64,000 bases of DNA from Hydrangea macrophylla (lineage: Eukaryota; Streptophyta; Magnoliopsida; Cornales; Hydrangeaceae), in assembly GCA_033977485.1 (NCBI GenBank), contig CM066984.1, forward strand, positions 26,557,001 to 26,621,000, read 5' to 3'. Shown piece by piece: positions 1 to 10,639 of this stretch. Within the stretch, counting starts at the first letter, position 1, and each line of letters begins with the position of its first letter. The notes below the pieces were generated by a model that worked only from the letters and a program-made list of their open reading frames with translations, made no database searches and was not told the DNA's origin. The position numbers were made by a program, and so were the translations under genes.

Positions 1-1315
1 ATCCACATTGATACTAACCATCTACCATGAATATTCATTAACGTTCTATGGAGTTCACTCCTTTTCAGTATTCCGTATTTTTCTAAAGTTAAAGAATCAA
101 TATCCCTTTCATGACCGGGACTACATCATCACAAGTGATTTAAAATACTTAGAAGACGGTTTAAAACAATGGTTATTACTTGCACTCTAAATGGTGTTAG
201 CAGTCAAAGTGGTTTTCAAAAGTCATTGAAGAAAAGGCCTTAAGGCTTTGAGTTCTAAAAACTGTTATGACAAACTGAGCTTATTGGGACAATTTGATGA
301 CAGATTTCTAAAACAGAAAGTCATGGATTACTTAAAAGAATCATCTCAGGAATTAGCATGTTCGATCGATCGAAGCGCTCTCGATCGATCGAACAACGTC
401 ATCCTTCAATCGATCAAAAGGTGTTCGATCGCTTGACTGTGGCTCTGGTTCGATCGATCGAAATACCTTAGATCGATCGAGACCAAGGTTTCTAAAGATT
501 GCATGGCAAAGGTTGGGAATCAATGTTTCATCACATATTCCCGACGTCTAAACTACAGAAACATGATAAAACTAATTCAGAAATAACAAAACATAGCAAT
601 CATTAACATCTAAAGCAATAAACAATCAAATAAAGAAAAGGGAGAAGAAAAACCTGAAGATACTATGAATATAACTTGTAATCAACATCAATCTTGAGTT
701 TAACAATGGAAAAGGAGGAAGAAAACTTGAATCTAACCTAATCTACACCTAATCTAACCCTAAAACTACCCTAAAACTGCTGTTTTCTGCGTTCTGGAGC
801 GTCCTCCCTTCGTCTGATGACAAAACGACTTATATATAGGGTTCCCACAGAGTTTACGCAACTTTTGGGTGAATATAAAGTTTGATCGATTGAACTCTCC
901 TCAATCGATTGAACTTCTCTGATTTTGACAACTCTGCGCATCGATGGGAGAATGACCATAACTTTTCACTCGGACCTCGGATTGACCTCTCGTTTGCGGC
1001 CACGCGACCGTAACTCAAAGTCCTACATTTTGTATCTCTGGTAAAATCTTCCAAATCTAAAGTCTTCATTGTCAAAATTGGCATTTTCTCATCTGCTTCT
1101 GTTGTTCTCTTCACCAGAATCACTTTTCTTTAGCTCCACTTCATTGATTTACATCCTAATACCTATAAAACAATGCAAAAACATATATTTAAGCATTAAC
1201 ACAATAAAAAGAACATTGTTAGTAGAATGCACCTAAATATAAGGACTTTGGGGATAAAAGTATGCATAAAAGACCATGTATTACGCTATAAACATGCACT
1301 TTTCACCTCGAATCA
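1..1315 (-). repeat. 3' LTR of element A, cut by window edge
   Basis: Matches 5464-6791 throughout, with about 2-3% substitutions and one 11-12 bp indel near 885 (the right copy has an extra TTCGATCGA-type unit). The inner end reads CA at 1315, the complement of a TG terminus. About 270 bp of this LTR lie beyond the window start. Clusters of CGATCGATCG occur at 361-486 and 880-915, and a TATA-type sequence at 829-839 (minus). Confidence 0.9.
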
Positions 1316-1326
1316 CACCCCCAACT
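1316..1326 (-). other. Polypurine tract of element A
   Basis: On the minus strand AGTTGGGGGTG directly precedes the TGATTCGAGG start of the 3' LTR. Its position and purine content fit the plus-strand primer of an LTR element. Confidence 0.7.
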
Positions 1327-3301
1327 AGCTCGTTGCTAGTCCCTAGCAATGAAGCGAACTACAACAATGTTTATTTAAACTCTAAAAATTGTAAACAAAA
1401 GAAAGTAAAAATCCGAAATCACTTTCGCAGGAATCGCGATTGCATTTAGCGTATGCAACAAGCCTTTAAACCCCTAGGTTCCCCCTAGTGGACGAGTGTT
1501 GTCTCGTGAGGGTTTGCAGTGAATCTACCCACAAAATTCATGTTTATGGTAATGGTTCTCATTTAAATGTTTTCAATAAATTTTCCTCTCATTAACAATG
1601 TGGTTAAGCTCAACAATCTTATGAAACTCTCTAGTATGCTATAGCCATGCAACACACACATTACAGTTAATCTACTATCAAAGTCATTAAGATGTTCCAT
1701 ACCTATTAATCTTCAAGTGTGTGTGTGAATGGACAACCAAAATACAAAACTTTAATTTCAAAGCTGGCATAACCTAAGACGCTATCAAGACGTTCATTTT
1801 GACTTGACTCTCACCGGGATTACACTCTCAAGATGAAATCACTCCGAATTAGGTGTAATAATTGTCACTCATGATATGGAAGCTATAAAGAGTAAATGTA
1901 AATGGAATCTAATGCTTCTCATATCTAAATAGAAAAATGGAGATTTTAGTGCACAAAGTCTCATGAAAGGATACTTTTCACTAGAAGAGCGAGATACCGT
2001 GGAGAACCCTCTCATTACCTTAACTTCAAATCCAATTACTTAAAATCATTAGGTGTTGGAAAAATAGGTGTTTGGTGAAAGAAGAAAGAGGCTCGTGATA
2101 TTCAATTGGGTTAAAGGATGTGATTGGAATGTCTATTACAATTTTTCAAACTTTCCCACATCTCCAATCTCTCTCTTCTTTTCTTTTAATATATATTTTT
2201 TTCACTCTTCTTTCTATTATTATTTTATTTCTTTTGTAACAACCATTGGCACTTTTTTTTTCTTTCTTTTATGCCTTTCTTTTTCTTTTTCTTTTTTTTT
2301 TCTTTTTGCCAATTTTCTCTTATTCACACAACCAAACTTCTTGTCAAGACAACACATCCCAATCACTCCTAAATAAAGAAAAGAAACTCAAACTCGTAAA
2401 TGGAGTTAGGTATGAACTTTAGGATTGTGAAGACAAGGTGATTATGATAAGCTCAAGAGGTGAAGTAAAGGAATATCATAGAGATAACCCAAAGCTATAT
2501 TATGCGTGTATGGTCGAAAGATGGCCTAAATCATCTTCTAAGTTCATAGGATTATTCATTTCAGTAAATTCAAGAGCTCTAAATTTGGTAAATCCTGAAC
2601 GTTCTCTTCTAGTGATCAGTCAAAATGAAGAAAATTGAGACTTTCAACGAATGAATACGCTTTTCAAAAAGTAAGAGTAATTTATAAAACCCTCAAAAAC
2701 AAAGAATGGCACAAAAGCTCACTTGGGTTATTAGTCTCCACTACAGTCTCTCAAGACACCTAAGCTATGCTTACTAATCCATTATAGCTAAGTACAAGGT
2801 TGTCACAACGTGCTCAAAGTTGTTTGAAGATTAAAAAGCACAAAATATACTATAACTAAGATAGTAAACAAACTACCATTGTGTATCACATACTAATAAC
2901 ATATAGAAAATAACACTAATGCATCATACCTAACTACATTAACTAAGAGAGAAATACAAGAACCATTTTATTATCATTAAAATTTTCAAAATTTTTGACA
3001 ATTTCAATTTACTGAGTCATGTTGCTAAGCAGGTATATTGACATTAAAGCACCACAAAAAAATATGAGGCATGCAATGGCTCACTCCCTCCAACTAAAAC
3101 TAAACATTGTCCCCAATGTTCTAAACTAAGCACATGGACATGTAAAGTAAAGCGAGAGAAGGAAGGATGTTTCCTCGAGGCATTAATATCCAATTTTTTT
3201 TTTAATTTTCTTTTATTTCTTTGTTAAGTTACCTGCAAAATCATTAGTAGCAACAAGGAAAAATATAGAATATAATACAACTACTCAGTAAATAACCTCG
3301 G
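1327..3301 (-). other. Element A 3' untranslated internal region
   Basis: No supportable coding. A T-rich stretch lies at 2160-2310. At 3083-3120 the minus strand reads a GGGGACAATG core followed by a G-rich segment, a motif commonly seen downstream of the coding region in Athila-type elements (recalled, not searched). Short ORFs here are low-complexity accidents. Confidence 0.6.
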
Positions 3302-4447
3302 TTAATCAAGATTTTTATCATAAATTAATAACAGAAATTTTTGAGGATCTTCCCAGTGAAATAATTTAATAATGAAAAGAAAGTTGGGGTCCTCATAAAA
3401 ATGCAACTCCCCCCAACTAATGTCAGGCTCAAGGTCAGAGGAGATAATGCAAAACCTATGGACTCTAAAGTTATTGGGGACAGTTATAAGAGGAATACCA
3501 CACTTTTTAGTAATTACACTCAAGAAATGATCGTTGGTGTTGGTATTTTCTATAACAGCCCCTATTTTAATACAATGAGGTGGCCACAGTTCGATAAAAG
3601 GAGTAGGGTCTAGGTGATGTTCTAATTTAGCTTCATTACCCTCCTCTTGTATTAGAACAGAATATATGGATATATGATCATAGGAATTTAATTTCTGTTC
3701 TATGTACATGGTTTTGGACTGGACTTGGATAAAGGCATCTATTTGAGCCTCAATGTCATTATTATTCAAGAAGGTTAAGCAGTCTAGAAGATTACTAGCT
3801 TCTTGTTGAAGTTTAAAATCATCTAATGTGGACCCGATATTTTCCAAGTTTTCTCTCAAAGAATTTTGAAAGTTAAAATTTTGTGAAATACATGTGCTAG
3901 AATCCTTACCATCCTCTTCCACAACACATTCGATTTGTTCATTAATGGGGTACACATGATTTTCAAGCTCAGGATGAGAGCTTTGATTGATAGAGAGGGT
4001 AGGTGATGGGCAACTTGGTGACACCACCTCTTCGGCCGAAAGAGGTGAGGGTTCATGAATATCAGATGAATCTAAATCGAATTTAGAAATTTCAATAATG
4101 TCCTCCCTAGGGTCACTATCAAAGTTAGGGAGAGAGTCAACAGGGGACTCCTCCTTTCCTAGTTGCGTGCAATCACATAAACTGTCATTATCTTTTAAAT
4201 CCTCATTCTCATCCTTGTAACTCTCCTCACTATATATATCATATATTGAGGTGCTTTGGATAAAGAGATTGTGCAATTTTATCAAGGTAGTGAAGGAGTT
4301 GATGTCTGGGGATGCATATTGAGGAGAAGATGGTTCTACAACTTCATGCTTAATGGTTTGGTTTTGGAGTTTTTGTTGGGTTATGACTTTCTCGAGTGAG
4401 TTGTTAACCTCATTCGGTATAAACCCGTCATAGTCCTCTATTTCCAT
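3302..4447 (-). CDS. Orphan ORF of element A (381 aa, unknown function)
   Basis: The longest uninterrupted ORF of element A. The protein is acidic and Ser/Asp/Glu-rich over about residues 1-190, with a more hydrophobic C-terminal part rich in Phe, Leu and Ile (about 270-381). I see no retroviral protease, RT, RNase H, integrase or CCHC motif, no signal peptide and no clear membrane segment. Upstream (4448-5006) the same coding sequence seems to continue in another frame, so the ATG at 4447 is probably an internal Met and the ancestral protein was near 570 aa. The position, just inside the PBS, is where gag normally lies, so it may be a highly diverged or replaced gag. Function unknown. Confidence 0.6.
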   Translation of the reverse strand: MEIEDYDGFIPNEVNNSLEKVITQQKLQNQTIKHEVVEPSSPQYASPDINSFTTLIKLHNLFIQSTSIYDIYSEESYKDENEDLKDNDSLCDCTQLGKEESPVDSLPNFDSDPREDIIEISKFDLDSSDIHEPSPLSAEEVVSPSCPSPTLSINQSSHPELENHVYPINEQIECVVEEDGKDSSTCISQNFNFQNSLRENLENIGSTLDDFKLQQEASNLLDCLTFLNNNDIEAQIDAFIQVQSKTMYIEQKLNSYDHISIYSVLIQEEGNEAKLEHHLDPTPFIELWPPHCIKIGAVIENTNTNDHFLSVITKKCGIPLITVPNNFRVHRFCIISSDLEPDISWGELHFYEDPNFLFIIKLFHWEDPQKFLLLIYDKNLD

Positions 4448-5006
4448 TCCATTGTTAGTTTCTTGAAATTTAGGTTGTAGTGTTAAAGGACTGGTATAGT
4501 CTTTTAAAGGTTGGCTAGCAGATGCTTGTTGATATCTAGTTTCTAATTTATCAAGTGCACTATCTAGCCTTTTTCATTTCACTAAGCAGCAATTTTAACA
4601 TACCATTATCCTTAACTTGGTTATTATCCTCATTATAACTAGATGAAGTTTTGCCCCATTGTTGTTGATAATAGTCCCCTTCCCATTGTGTTTGTAGACA
4701 AGACTCCCCATAGGGAAAATCTTGGTGCGTTTGGTAATCGTGGGAGCTACTACTATATCCTACATTATCATTTTGGTTATATCCCTATTGTGATTGATAA
4801 AACTTTCCATGTGGAGGTTCTTGATACGTTTGATAATACTGGGGACTACCACTATCATTTTTCCATTGTGGTGGTTGGTAGCACTCGGGTTGATAATGCG
4901 CGTCATAAGTGAGTGCTTGCCAACTTGGGGGACAACTATTTTGATTTTCAAATGTGTACTTATTCATGTTGTTTGTGTTGCATGGAGGATAATATGGATA
5001 AGACAT
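4448..5006 (-). pseudogene. Broken 5' part of the element A ORF
   Basis: From the ATG at 5006 the minus strand encodes a segment rich in Tyr, Gln, Pro and Asn. It is interrupted by a TAG at 4785-4787 and then by a 1-nt frameshift near 4570-4577. After the frameshift a short helix-forming Leu/Asp/Lys segment leads directly into the 381-aa ORF. The Q/Y/P-rich start followed by a possible coiled coil resembles linker regions of Athila Gag proteins, but no domain can be named. Confidence 0.55.
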
Positions 5007-5168
5007 GTTTCTCTAAAATTTTTAAATAATAAAATTTTTATTTGTTTACTTGTGAGAAAAAAAGTCCAAAGGTTTTTTTTTTTTTTTTTTTTAATTTTTT
5101 TTTTTTGCAAAGTAAAAAAAATAATAATAATTAGGAAATAACTTAGTAAAATCCTAACCTAGTTGCCT
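5007..5168 (-). other. Element A leader with long homopolymer
   Basis: The region between PBS and ORF. It holds two T runs on the plus strand (about 5071-5106), which are A runs in the element's RNA. No coding. Confidence 0.6.
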
Positions 5169-5186
5169 TCCCCGGCAACGACGCCA
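5169..5186 (-). other. Primer-binding site, tRNA-Asp type
   Basis: The minus strand reads TGGCGTCGTTGCCGGGGA, five bases (plus one T) inside the CA end of the 5' LTR. It matches the complement of the plant tRNA-Asp 3' end with one mismatch (T for C at position 6). This primer is characteristic of Athila elements. Confidence 0.88.
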
Positions 5187-5192
5187 AAAACT

Positions 5193-6791
5193 TGACACGA
5201 CTAAAAAGTTGTGCGCTCTTGTGCAACACCCAAGTGTAGGTGATCGTGCAAGTAATATAGTACTGGAAGTCCAGGTCGATCCCACAGGGAAGGAATAGGA
5301 AGAATATATACTAAGTTACAACCTAACGAAAAAGAAAATAAGAATGAATGATTGGAGGTGTACTAACAAATCCTAATCAATTAAATTAAACTAAATAATA
5401 GACTAAAGTATAAAGAAACATAACTAATTAAACAGGTAAATTAAAGGTGTTGGAAATAAGTGAATCCACATTGATACTAACCATCTACCATGAATATTCA
5501 TTAACGTTCTATGGAGTTCACTCCTTTTCAGTATTCCGTATTTTTCTAAAGTTAAAGAATCAATAGCCCTTTCATGACCGGGACTACATCATCACAAGTG
5601 ATTTAAAATACTTAGAAGACGGTTTAAAATAATGGTTATTACTTGCACTCTAAATGGTGTTAGCATTCAAAATGGTTTTCAAAAGTCATTGAAGAAAAGG
5701 CCTTAAGGCTTTGAGTTCTAAAAACTGTTGTGACAAACTGAGCTTATTGGGACAATTTGATGACAGATTTCTAAAACAGAAAGTCATGGATTACTTAAAA
5801 GAATCATCTCAGGAATTAGCATGTTCGATCGATCGAAGCGCTCTCGATCGATCGGACAACGTCATCCTTCAATCGATCGAAAGGTGTTCGATCGCTTGAC
5901 TGTGGCTCTGGTTCGATCGATCGAAATACCTTAGATCGATCGAGACCAAGGTTTCTAAAGATTTCATGGCAAAGGTTGGGAATCAATGTTTCATCACATA
6001 TTCCCGACGTCTAAACTATGGAAACATGATAAAACTAATTCAGAAATAACAAAACATAGCAAACATTAACATCTAAAGCAATAAACAATCAAATAAAGAA
6101 AAGGGAGAAGAAAAACCTGAAGTTACTATGAGTATAACTTGTAATCAACATCAATCTTGAGTTTAACAATGGAAAAGGAGCAAGAAAACTTGAATCTAAC
6201 CTAATCTACACCTAATCTAACCCTAAAACTACCCTAAAACTACTATTTTCTGCGTTCTGGAGCGTCCTCCCTTCGTCTGGCGTCAAAACGACTTATATAT
6301 AGGGTTCCCACAAAGTTTACGCAACTTTTAGGTGAATATAAAGTTCGATCGAAGGTTCGATCGATTGAACTCTCCTCAATCGATTGAACTTCTCTGATTT
6401 TGACATCTCTGCGCACCGATGGGAGAATGACCATAACTTTTCACTCGGACCTCGGATTGACCTCTTGTTTGCGGCCACGCGACCGTAACTCAAAGATCTA
6501 CATTTTGTATCTCTGGAAACATTTTCAAAATCTGAAGTCTTCATTGTCAAAATTGGCATTTTCTCATCTGCTTCTGTTGTTCTCTTCACCAGAATCACTT
6601 TTCTTTAGCTCCACTTCATTGATTTGCATCCTAATACCTATAAAACAATGCAAAAACATATATTTAAGCATTAACACAATAAAAAGAACATATATTAGTA
6701 GAATGCACCTAAATATAGGGACTTTGGGGATAAAAGTATGCATAAAAGACCATGTATTACGCTATAAACATGCACTTTTCACCTCGAATCA
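5193..6791 (-). repeat. 5' LTR of element A (1599 bp)
   Basis: Complete LTR bounded by TG at 5193 and CA at 6791 on the plus strand (an inverted TG...CA pair). The segment 5215-5290, ending in a 'cgatcccacaggga' type sequence, is a common feature of Athila LTR ends. It is inserted in the integrase gene of element B, which resumes at 6792. Confidence 0.9.
6293..6303 (-). promoter_or_regulatory. TATA box of element A LTR
   Basis: The minus strand reads CCTATATATAA about 490 bp into the LTR, implying a U3 of roughly 0.5 kb and an R-U5 of about 1.1 kb. The same sequence is at 829-839 in the other LTR. Confidence 0.55.
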
Positions 6792-7245
6792 ATGACAAAA
6801 GACGGAAAAACATTAAGTTTGTTGTTGGAGATCACGTGTTACTCAAAGTTTCACCTGTTCGAGGGATTGTTCGATTTGGTCAAAAGAGAGGCAAGTTATC
6901 GCCTCGATTAATTGGACCATTCAAAAATCTAGAGCGTGTTGCGAAGGTTTCTTATCACCTTGCATTACCACCAAAGATGTCAGGAGTGCACAACGTTTTC
7001 CACATCAGTATGATGAGGAAGTGTGCTCATAACCCGGTACACGAGATAAACTTTTAGGATATTGAAGTCAACGACAATGTTATATTCAACAAAGAACCAG
7101 TGCAGATTCTAGATCGTGGGATCAAGAAGCTTAGGAACAAGGAGATTCCGTTAGTGAAGATTTAGTCGAAGCATCATGACAAAGGAGAAGCTTCATGGTA
7201 ACTAAAGTCAGAAATGCGTGAGAAGTTTTTATTTTTGTTTTAGAC
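6792..7245 (+). pseudogene. Integrase C-terminus and chromodomain of element B (Tekay-like)
   Basis: The reading frame shows GDHVLLKVSP, RFGQKRGKLSPRLIGPF, a run ending LALPP and VHNVFHISMMRK, which is the integrase C-terminal (GPY/F) module of Ty3/gypsy chromoviruses. After an in-frame TAG at about 7055 the frame continues with EPVQILDRG, then LRNKEIPLVKI, the core of a Tekay/Del-type chromodomain; such domains target insertion to particular chromatin. Further stops lie near 7163 and 7199. The 5' part is separated by element A and lies outside the window. A pseudogene, but the family assignment is firm. Confidence 0.88.
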
Positions 7246-7633
7246 TCTGTATGTTCTTGATTTCGAGGACGAAATCCTTAATAAGTGTTGGATGATGTAA
7301 TACCCTACATTTTCAATAATTATTTATGCAAAGAGACTCCATATACTTTCCTTAACCTTGCTTGAAATCCAACCTTCGATCGATCGATCAAACTACTTTC
7401 GAGCGATCAAGAATATCTAAAGTTCAAGCAATCGAACCTTTCCCGAGCGATCGAAACCCTACCAACCTAAATTTAATACATGATCCCCACTTCAATCGAT
7501 CAAACTATTTTTAATTGATCTAACCTGACCGATCTGCTCTTGAGCGATTGAATATACTTTAATCGATCGAATGTGTAATCATCAGAATTCCCAGGTTTTA
7601 CACAAAAACATCCACCTGTACCCCCACCCTCTC

Positions 7634-7641
7634 TATATATA
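7634..7641 (+). promoter_or_regulatory. Candidate TATA box of element B LTR
   Basis: TATATATA about 340 bp into the LTR, followed by GT and GA simple repeats (7650-7850) often found near chromovirus start sites. Alternative AT-rich sites exist, so this is tentative. Confidence 0.4.
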
Positions 7642-8454
7642 CATTGGTTTCGTGTGTGTGTGAAAGTTTGTTGATCCTTGTGAGTTGGGAGAGTTATAAA
7701 TGTATGTTCTATATATATACACATATACATATAGTACATACCCATATATATGCTGTTGGGGAGAGAGAGAGTAATAGAGAAGACGAAGAATCAGGAGAAG
7801 AAGCGAAAGAGAAGGAAAGACGAAGATGAAGGGAGGAGTAGAGAGAAAGGAAGGAGAAGCCATTGGAGGCCATTGAAGCTGTTAAGCTTAAAGCTCAAGC
7901 CAAATGCAACCTAAGTGAGTTTTTACTCACTAGGTCTCTTTATTATAATGTTTTACAAGTTTTGGTGGTGATTAGACGTATTAAAACGTCCTTAAGACGT
8001 TTATTTATATGATGTTCAGAATCTGCTGGAGAAGACGACTCTCGAGCGATTGAACATAATTCAATCGATCGAAGTAACTTCAATCACTCAAACTTTAGTT
8101 CTCCTCAATCGATCTAAATGGTTTCAATCGATCGAACTTTATAGAGTATGGATTGTTCCCTTTAGTTCATTATATATGAGGTTCTAAGATTCGATTCTCA
8201 TTTTGGACTTCTAATATGAGATTTTGGGTAGATCAGGGATAATGTGACAACATAGATAAGTATAATTAAGGATAATGGATTGACATAATGACGTTAGATA
8301 ATATATGGTTTATGTATGAGTTTGGTATCTGTTCATTTCAATAAGAGTAGTCTGGCCATATGGGAATTGTCATGTATCGATAGTAGTACTAAGTTTAAGT
8401 AGGTTTGATAAGTTTTGGGAATAGTACGTGGGCGGACGCCTGGTCATGATATGC

Positions 8455-8762
8455 ATTCATATGCGGTGGATGGGTTATATCCTTAATAAGCAGTAAGCGG
8501 GACCGTATAATCCTAAGGTAACCAGGTGATCCAGGTTATATCCTTAACGAGCGGTGGATGGTTTATATCCTTAACAAGCGGTGGATGGGGGATCACTGGT
8601 ATACAACGATGAGTCGTGGCAATAGATTTGATATGCTATTGTTCAAAGCGTTGTATCCCTCATATGCGGTGGATGGGTATATATCCTTAATGAGCAAGAG
8701 ATGGATTGACGTGGTGTCCATAAATGCGGTGGATGGTTTAGATCCTTAATGAGCAACGGACA
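8455..8762 (+). repeat. Degenerate tandem repeat inside element B LTR
   Basis: Repeats of about 30-35 bp with the core GCGGTGGATGG, a TTATATCCTTAA-like segment and AGC, at least six recognisable copies with interruptions. The 63-aa ORF that crosses it is a by-product. Confidence 0.7.
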
Positions 8763-9466
8763 CAATAATGGTATGTCTATATATGTGAAACGATTGTGTC
8801 TATTATTTCGGTAAAGAGTATGTTAATTATCGGTCTCAGGATAACAAGACAATAAGTGTTGGGTTATGGCGTTGGAATACGTAAGAGATATTATTTAGTA
8901 GGACTATATCTTAGACACTTCAATAACTTTTTCTACGTTATATCATTGATACCTTGCGAGTTTCTATTCACTCAGCTTTGAGTAAGCTGACGGCCATTAT
9001 TGCCTGAACATTCCCCCATCTAGATTACCCTGTCTCTTTTAATACAGATAATGGAGCTTATGATGATAGCTACTACCTGGAAGGAGAATACGCAGAGGAT
9101 GGCCCCACTGATGCCAGTTATACCGGATAAATCTGTTATGATGATGACTACCCTTATGCCAGCTGAAGATCTGAAGATAGTTTATCTACTTTATGTTTAA
9201 GCTTTATGTTATTGTTGAACCTAGTTAGTTATTAGGTATTTGGGCATATGTTGTCTCCAAACCTATTGTGATTCTATAAACCAGACTCCGATGATTTGTA
9301 ATAGTTAGAACTATCGTATATTTCAGTTGATGTTATTACTGTTCCTGTTGTTTTAGTTTGACTAGTACTACGTGGTGTGGATAATTAGTGACTTTCACTT
9401 GTCATTCCCTATGGACCCATGAAGGAAATTTATTTTTCTCTATTTTTGCTGCTCCGGGGCGTGACA

Positions 9467-9690
9467 AATTCAATATACCCAACCACCATTTTCTTGTGTA
9501 TTTATGAGATAGGAAGCTACTTCCATGTTCAAATGTCACTATATATGAGTGAAACACCAAGCTACAAGTCCTATATCTCATTGAATATCATCTATTGATT
9601 GCTTATTTTGTTGTTTACATATCATGTTCATCTCTTCTTATCCCGTTTCTTTTTGTTTTATTTCCTTCTTATTTTGCTCATTTAGGAGCA
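9467..9690 (+). repeat. Fragment of Tat-family LTR interrupted by element B
   Basis: Clearly homologous to 40790-40990 and, as reverse complement, to about 18540-18735: it shares the 'taggaagctacttccatgt' segment, 'gagtgaaacaccaagctaca' and 'atgttcatctcttct'. It is the right flank of element B, so B inserted into this older LTR. Similarity fades after about 9690. Confidence 0.8.
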
Positions 9691-10070
9691 TTTTCACCCA
9701 TAGGGCTCATGAGGTAATGTTCACTATACCTCGCATGAGTGTGAGAAACTCCACCCAAGAGCTAGAAAGTGTATCTTTATAAGACATTCTAATATCTCGA
9801 TAGGCTATGTTATGTATAATGAATAACCGAGAATAGGAATGACAAAAATGATGTCACGTGATATTGAAAATGACTTCCCCAAGTTGGTAAGAGATATCTT
9901 GACCTCTATAAGTTAGAGGATATTAAAGACAAAATACTATTTTTAAGAGAGGGTGGAGAGATTGAGATTTGACTTCTAGCAATCGCTGAAAAATGGTACT
10001 AGTCCATTCGAGTGGGAGTACAATGCTATATGCTAGTGGGAGTGTACCAGATAGTGGGTGTGTACACTAG
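9691..10070. other. Unassigned stretch
   Basis: No ORF or repeat recognised. 9990-10070 has short repeats of a 'gtgggagtgtac' type. It may be part of the copia relic that follows. Confidence 0.4.
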
Positions 10071-10620
10071 ATGCTCAAGATTCTCAGGGAGTACTCCGTA
10101 GGTGATGAAGAAAAAGTTTTCCTTCACTGTTTTGAATTGATGGAGACATTTTCATGCATGCAATGTGTGCACAAGTGGATGCGGATGAGCCTGCTTCTTT
10201 TGATAAAGCATTCTTTTTCGTCTGCTGAAGCTGAATGGATAGTTCCTATGCCAAATGAGATGAGCTCTATGGATGCGAATAAGGTTTGGGAGTTAATTGA
10301 CATTCTACCTATGCGTCAGACTATTGGAGACAACTGTGCTTTGAAAATATAACGCAAGACAGATTGTTCAATGGACTAGAATAAGGATTGCCTTATGGCG
10401 AATTATACCCAAAGAGGGAATAGACTATGGAAACATGTTCTTCCAAAGGTGAGATCTGACTCCATTCACTTTATCCTAGCGATTGCTGCACGTTTAGTTT
10501 TAGAACTTTTTTAGCTGGATGTTTAAACAATATTTTTCTCAATGGATAGTAAGATGACGAGATCAATATGGATCAACCTATTGATTTTAAAGGATTAGTA
10601 TAACTTATTGTGAGTTTGGA
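10071..10620 (+). pseudogene. Decayed Ty1/copia reverse transcriptase fragment
   Basis: 10225-10350 reads AEWIVPMPNEMSSMDANKVW followed by an IGDNCALKI-like piece, corresponding to the start of copia RT. Further on, split over frames, TQR-GIDY, SIHFILAIAARLVLELF and MDQP-like pieces follow in the expected order. Stops and frameshifts are frequent. The catalytic YVDD region and both LTRs are missing. Family level is reasonably clear, lineage is not. Confidence 0.75.
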
Positions 10621-10639
10621 GAAAGTCGCTTACCTAGTA

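Larger units (their letters stand above)
1..6791 (-). mobile_element. Element A: non-autonomous Athila-like LTR retrotransposon
   Basis: Two direct repeats (1-1315 and 5193-6791) flank an internal region with a tRNA-Asp-type PBS next to the right LTR and a G-rich tract next to the left LTR, so the element reads on the minus strand. The tRNA-Asp PBS and the LTR end type are those of the Athila lineage. The only long ORF shows no protease, RT, RNase H or integrase, so the element depended on helpers. The LTRs differ by roughly 2-3% by eye, so the insertion is moderately old. The right flank (from 6792) is the integrase of element B, which shows that A jumped into B. The left end lies outside the window, so the target-site duplication cannot be checked. 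Confidence 0.85.
7296..9466 (+). repeat. 3' LTR of element B (2171 bp, Tekay-like)
   Basis: Starts TGTAATACCC just after the 'gaggacgaaat' segment typical of the 3' end of these elements and ends GGGGCGTGACA, the usual chromovirus LTR end that precedes the tRNA-iMet PBS. Contains CGATCGATCG-type clusters at 7375-7580 and 8040-8140. The right flank begins aattc inside a Tat-family LTR fragment. The 5' LTR is outside the window. Confidence 0.82.

Noticed and set aside
722..780. Telomere-like 'ccctaaaa' stretches
   Set aside because: Only a few irregular copies; no (CCCTAAA)n array.
2068..2376. 102-aa Phe-rich ORF
   Set aside because: Low-complexity T-rich sequence in the 3' region of element A, no motif.
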